64,000 nt of DNA from Erythrophleum ivorense. Its lineage: Eukaryota; Streptophyta; Magnoliopsida; Fabales; Fabaceae. The stretch spans positions 7,135,001-7,199,000 of the forward strand of contig JAIUCV010000002.1 in assembly GCA_026724425.1 (NCBI GenBank), read 5' to 3'. The stretch's first letter is position 1. Every line of letters begins with the position of its first letter. The translations under genes and the position numbers were made by a program. Under the pieces are notes generated by a model, which was given only the letters and a program-made list of their open reading frames with translations, was not told where the DNA came from and ran no database searches. This document shows, one piece after another, positions 59,860 through 64,000 of this stretch.

Positions 59860-60750
59860 CTTTGAATTAGCAGTTGTTGTAGATATATACCTTCACATCA
59901 TTGTCGAAAGCCCATCCCATGAGAAATCAAAGTGGGAGCCCAATAATATTGTAGTAGCAACCCAAATTAATATGTGCTACTGATGCCTGCCATCCCGAAC
60001 CAACAGCCACTCTCGCATTTAATATATAATTATGATGAGCACAGTTATATATTTAATCATCTATATATGGTTATATATGTTGGATATATTGGGACTTGGA
60101 TCCTCTGCAGTGAGAATTCCGTAAAGTGCCTGTGCAGTGAAATTTTGTGAGGTGGAATAAAATCAAAAAGATAAAAAATAAAAAAATGAAAAAAAACAAA
60201 AAAATATATTTAAGAGACACTGCAGACGCACTTCACAACCCACTCACTGCAGGTGATCCGATTTCGATATATTGGTGAGGTGGAGTGTTTATTTTGACAT
60301 GTCAAAACTGGCTGAACACCGTTGAGGAGAATGGGGACGGCTAAGAGGAAAGTCATGCCATTAAGGGCTTCAAGCACATCTGAACTGGATGTGAATATGT
60401 ATGCAAACTGGCGGTGTAATCGCATTATTATTAAGCAAAAGAAGAGCCCAATCATCGTTGATTGTGCCACTGATACTTGGGTGGCAAATTTTGCTGCTTT
60501 CCCGCTCCCAGCTCCTAGCTCATTCGCCACCCTTACCCAGTTGTGTAAACATTGATCCAGTCGTTCATTCCCTCGGCTTCATGCGTATAGATTAACTAGC
60601 TTCATTACAATATACATTCTGCAAATGATATTTAATTTAAACTAAAATACTGTGTGTGTATATCTACTCAACCTTTGAATATTGAAGGGAAATGTAATCG
60701 ACAATAAAATGTGAGGTGTTATGCATCTTTTTTCTGTCTCCTAGTCTTTA
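59860..60750 (-). pseudogene. partial copy of the MATE gene (exons 5-6 plus flanking introns), inactive
   Basis: The segment matches 44,010-44,720 of the MATE gene, including intron sequence beyond both exons, so it arose by DNA duplication and not by retrocopying. Exon 5 (about 60,535-60,299) keeps an open frame: VANELGAGSGKAAKFAT, then AYIFTSSSDVLEALNGM. Its acceptor AG has become TG, and its donor context TCAG/GT has become ACAT/GT. In the exon 6 copy (about 60,014-59,890) the acceptor GCAGG is GCGAG, there is an in-frame 3-bp gain after GCYY, and a GGA codon has become TGA (PLGF to PL*F). A 173-bp MITE sits in the intron between the two. Nothing else of the gene is present. Confidence 0.9.
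60093..60265. mobile_element. 173-bp Mutator-like MITE
   Basis: The ends are inverted: the left end reads GGATCCTCTGCAGTGAG shortly after the border and the right end, reverse complemented, GGATCACCTGCAGTGAG. It is flanked by a direct repeat GATATATTGG (60,083-60,092 and 60,266-60,275), 9-10 bp long, as expected of Mutator-type transposition. The uninterrupted parental intron near 44,234-44,246 reads AGATTTATTGGTGGA, which confirms the insertion borders. It has no coding frame. Confidence 0.85.
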
Positions 60751-61059
60751 ACAATCGAATGAAAAACACCTAGATATATACAATTTGTGGGGCGTAAAAC
60801 AAGTTCCCCTCCCCCCCTCGATCTCTCCACACATTCTTTTTCTCTTTCCTACAAACAAGTTCACCGCCAAAACTTGGCATTTCTTCTGTGTTTGAACATG
60901 TGCCTGTTCACAGGTATTTATTCTAACAAGTCCGACCACAGAATAAATACTGTTAAGTGGGCTTTGAAGATAAAGAGCTCCACAGAGGCCCAAAGAAACC
61001 TGAGATTCCCTTTCACACCCCAAAAAAAAAATCTGTGCTTTCTGTGGCCACATTAATGT
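60751..61059. other. spacer between the MATE pseudogene and the right duplicated block
   Basis: No gene is supported. Frames on both strands between 60,748 and 61,056 are unrecognised and overlap each other. Confidence 0.4.
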
Positions 61060-61132
61060 TTCCCTACAAATGTGACAAGCAATATTCGATTTCTATGCCA
61101 TAGAAAGTCGAGTTAACATAAGCACCATATCA

Positions 61133-61859
61133 AGTCATGCGATCATGTTATTGGAGAAATTGATTGCTCAATATTGTTTTGCATTTATGTAGGAAAGTCA
61201 GGTGGGATAATAGCAGCAGTCTACTATTCATCCAACATTGCATGAAATGCCAACAATTAAGGGCTGACGAATCATGACCTGATTATCATCACGAAATCAA
61301 TGGTGTTGTTGACATAAGGTACAATTATAGGAAAAATCACTTTTTGTGGCAGTTGCATGGTGATGCTAAAAATGACACATAACTACGATTGCAACCGTTG
61401 TTATGTCTAAAAACAATTGTCGCAAAAACCAAATTTTCCTGTAGTGTGCATTATGTTTGGTTTAACCAAACGTTTCTTCGCCAGTTGGATTGATAAATTA
61501 CATCGACCTTGCTTTTGGATTTACTTGAAAGTGGCGAGATAATCAATTCAATTTGCTGTAGATCAAAATGTGATATTAAATCCTTTCTCATCTTTGCAGG
61601 TTTTTCATGTTTTTACAACTTTCCAAAATAAATTACTGGATACTGAATACCGATTACCACCAACTTTTCATTTGCTTCGTGAAGACTCTTAGCACTTAAT
61701 GGCTGGTTTCTGTTTATTCAAAGCCTAAATTATACCTTTTTCTCAATACAAAGATGTTTGCAAGAAATGTAAAGATGATATGGTTTTCTTTAGTTTAAGA
61801 TGTTATAATTAATATAGTTCTATAATGTCTTCTTTATTTTGTATTAAAAAAACAAAAGT
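61133..61859. mobile_element. 727-bp insertion flanked by a 9-bp direct repeat
   Basis: ACCATATCA stands at 61,124-61,132 and again at 61,860-61,868. The paralogous site near 54,254 has a single ACCTTATCA. The insert starts AGTCATGCGATC and ends in an A-rich AACAAAAGT. I see no clear terminal inverted repeats and no coding frame, so the class is open; the 9-bp duplication is compatible with a Mutator-type or a LINE/SINE-like event. A CACTA-like MITE is nested inside. Confidence 0.6.
61322..61446. mobile_element. small CACTA-like MITE
   Basis: The right end, reverse complemented, reads CACTACAGGAAAATTTGG followed by TTTTTGCGACAATTG. The left end reads CAATTATAGGAAAAATCA followed by CTTTTTGTGGCAGTTG. 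This is the terminal pattern of plant CACTA (En/Spm) elements, decayed at the left end. The total is about 125 bp with no coding capacity. I could not confirm a 3-bp target-site duplication. Confidence 0.6.
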
Positions 61860-62599
61860 ACCATATCACTTGCACTGACCTCTTGAAGAACCTGATCTTC
61901 TAAACACACGTGTGTGTGTGTGTCCTTAAACTACACAATTTTTTTTAATTATACTCCTTTTTTCTAATATTAAAAGATATATTATGCTGATTTTTTTGTA
62001 ACAAAAAAATTAGCTTTAATTATACTGATTTCAATTAAATAAATTTGTATATTACATATATAATATAATAAGTATTAAATATGTATTTGATCATTATAAA
62101 ATATTTTTTAATCTAAATAAATTAATTTTTTAATTTTTAATGCAAAATAATAACATTGAAATAAAAATTAAAAATAATTATTTTATAAGCTATATTTTTT
62201 AAAAAATATTATTTTTAGAGTATTTTAAATATCGTTTAACTTTAACAAAAATGTGTATAAATTTTTATAATAAAGGAGGGGTTATATAAGTTAGACAATA
62301 TATATATATATATTAGAGAGAGAAAGAGAGAGAGGGCCAAGTAGTAAGTTCCTGTGCCAATATGAAATAGGTAATTAGATCCAACAGCTACCTTCACCAT
62401 ATGGCAAGGTGAGAGAGGCATCAGGAATTGCATCTCCATTTTCAGAAAATTAAGTGTCTAGTTATAACGTATATTGATGCTCACATGAAAGCACAGGTTG
62501 AATGTAGATAACAATATCAACCGTTTTTTATTTCTACTTTTCAATTTTGAGAAGAACTCTTCAAGCTAGCTACACTTGGAATCAAATTAAACCGTTTAA

Positions 62600-63275
62600 G
62601 TGTTGATGTATTTTTTTAAAAAAAGGAATTAGTTACCTAGTCAAGGAGACTTAGCTATGGTGTTGATTTTAGCAGCCAACTTTCGATTCTTATTTTATGA
62701 GTTGAAAATAGAATCTAGATACAACTCTCTTAAAAGAAATGTGCTCCTACATCCTAAATGTAACTAAACTTAAGATAAAAGTTTCAAATGTGCATAGATG
62801 ACAAAGGCGAAGAGTTTGTAAATAAAGGGTTTTTAAATGGATTGAAAATGTAAAGGCATCAAAAGAAACCCATTACAACTTTGTTGAAGAATAATTAAAA
62901 AAGCAAAAAATTGAAAGAAAAGCGATAAATAAAGTGATTAATTGGCTAAAAATATAAATAAATTGTAATGCAAGTTTTTTGTAAGGTTTTTATGTGTGTT
63001 ACTTGGTAGTCTTTACTTTTAACTTATAGCTTTCATGGAGGTACATACACTGCCCATTCGACCATATCCTTTTCTTTCGTGTTCTCATTCACGTAATGAC
63101 TAATACTGAAAATTGTGTTACTTGATTGAACATGAGTTTTCAACTAGAGTGATTGAAGATTTGGCTAATGCCACTATTAACTGCTATCTATTACTTTAGT
63201 TTTTCCTTAACTAATTTCCTTGGTTGGCTTAGTTTTTAGCCATTGTTAGTAGCTTGCAACTTTTGGCGCTAACAC
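62600..63275. mobile_element. insertion of about 675 bp in the right duplicated block
   Basis: The parental text AAACTGTATAGGATTATGAA (near 59,288) is split here by extra sequence starting AGTGTTGATG and ending CGCTAACACT. AGTGTT at both ends in inverted orientation suggests a TIR element. Borders are approximate and no coding frame is visible. Confidence 0.4.
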
Positions 63276-63595
63276 TATGATAATGAATTCAAGAAATTCA
63301 GGTATAATTCTTAAATTAATACATTAAGAAATTTGAGTGTAAAATTTTGAAATATTAAGGAAAGTGAACAATAAATATTTACAATTGATCATTTTACAAA
63401 TAAGGTAGCATTTATATTAACAAGTGTATCCTTTTAAGTTTAATTTTTGTTTATGGTATTTTATTAATCGGCATTCACTAGCTGATTGTGGTGTTTTATG
63501 TCTTAGAATTGAAACAATCTATTTAATTCATAAATTTTGTAGCCTATAAAAAAAGAAAAGAATTATTTTACTAGATTTAATTATAATGATAAATT

Positions 63596-63935
63596 CTTTT
63601 TCCTAAATTTAAGGATATCTATATAGTAATGCTTTAACCGCTGAACTTACAGGTTTTCTAAATGGTTTGGAGCTTACTTGAATGAAAGGTTTTAAAAAGG
63701 CAATGAAAGATAGCAAGTCTGCTATAATGGTTAACTATATATGTGACAGATAATGTTGAGTGGCCCAAAGATAACAGTCGTTTGTTCAACAAAATTATCG
63801 CTTAGAGATCTTAAACTTTTACTTCTAGGTAATGCTGCAGGAGCTATGTTTCCCGTCCTTGATTATTAGATAATTTCTTTTGTCTTTGGTTGTTCATTGT
63901 TCTTTTGGGCTTGGGCCCTGTTGTTATTCACTATA
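63596..63935. mobile_element. insertion of about 340 bp in the right duplicated block
   Basis: The left copy runs directly from AATTATAGCCATTATAAAC to AAACTAGCATTGACC (59,625-59,667). Here about 340 bp of less AT-rich sequence intervene, including GGGCTTGGGCCCTGTTGTT. Class unknown. Confidence 0.45.
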
Positions 63936-64000
63936 ATAATTTGCCAAACTCCAAACTAGCGTTAACCAATAAATTTCAATTTTTCCACATCTTTTAAGTG

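Larger units (their letters stand above)
61060..64000. repeat. right copy of the 54.2-59.7 kb region, collapsed and interrupted
   Basis: In order: 61,060-61,132 matches about 54,190-54,262; a 727-bp insertion; 61,860-62,510 matches 54,263-55,360; then, without the 3.85 kb that hold the proline-rich gene in the left copy, 62,525-64,000 matches 59,210-59,706 with two further insertions (about 62,600-63,275 and 63,596-63,935). The match is still running at the window edge. Confidence 0.8.

Noticed and set aside
1..64000. CRISPR arrays, operons, rRNA or tRNA genes
   Set aside because: The sequence is plant nuclear DNA. I found no regularly spaced repeat-spacer structure and no recognisable rRNA or intact tRNA.

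Overview
The window is nuclear DNA of a flowering plant, almost certainly a eudicot. The evidence is AT-rich intergenic DNA, GT-AG introns, plant-only gene families (subgroup Ia bHLH, ATL RING-H2, DOXC-type 2-oxoglutarate oxygenase, small ANTH protein, DETOXIFICATION/MATE, TED7-like proline-rich membrane protein), a plant L1-type LINE and many foldback elements. I cannot name the species.

Seven genes are well supported. From left to right they are: a bHLH96-like factor (minus strand, 3 exons, 285 aa); two single-exon ATL6/ATL31-like RING-H2 E3 ligases about 16 kb apart in the same orientation (345 and 380 aa); a 2-oxoglutarate/Fe(II) oxygenase (4 exons, 341 aa, with a 2.7-kb second intron full of foldback DNA); an intronless ANTH clathrin-adaptor gene (349 aa); a DTX27-like MATE transporter (minus strand, 8 exons, 503 aa); and a single-exon proline-rich membrane protein (279 aa). 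I rebuilt the exons by hand from splice sites, reading frame and family conservation. The genes are independent transcription units of unrelated function; only the two ATL genes are paralogues.

The intergenic DNA is a patchwork of repeats. At 17.7-19.2 kb there is a long foldback whose loop carries a decayed start of the plastid ribosomal protein gene rpl14. At 19.6-25.2 kb there are several local duplications (132 bp, 133 bp, degenerate 82 bp, and a 0.3-kb pair 832 bp apart). At 34.6 kb lies an orphan RNase H-like fragment. At 49.6-53.6 kb lies a decayed L1-type LINE on the minus strand with an internal deletion.

From 54 kb to the right end the DNA is built by segmental duplication. A MATE exon 5-6 segment (44.0-44.7 kb) is copied as a pseudogene at 59.9-60.75 kb and was later hit by a 173-bp Mutator-like MITE. 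The block 61.06-64.0 kb is a collapsed second copy of 54.2-59.7 kb that lacks the proline-rich gene and has gained several insertions. The other copies act as empty sites, so these insertions can be delimited from the window alone.
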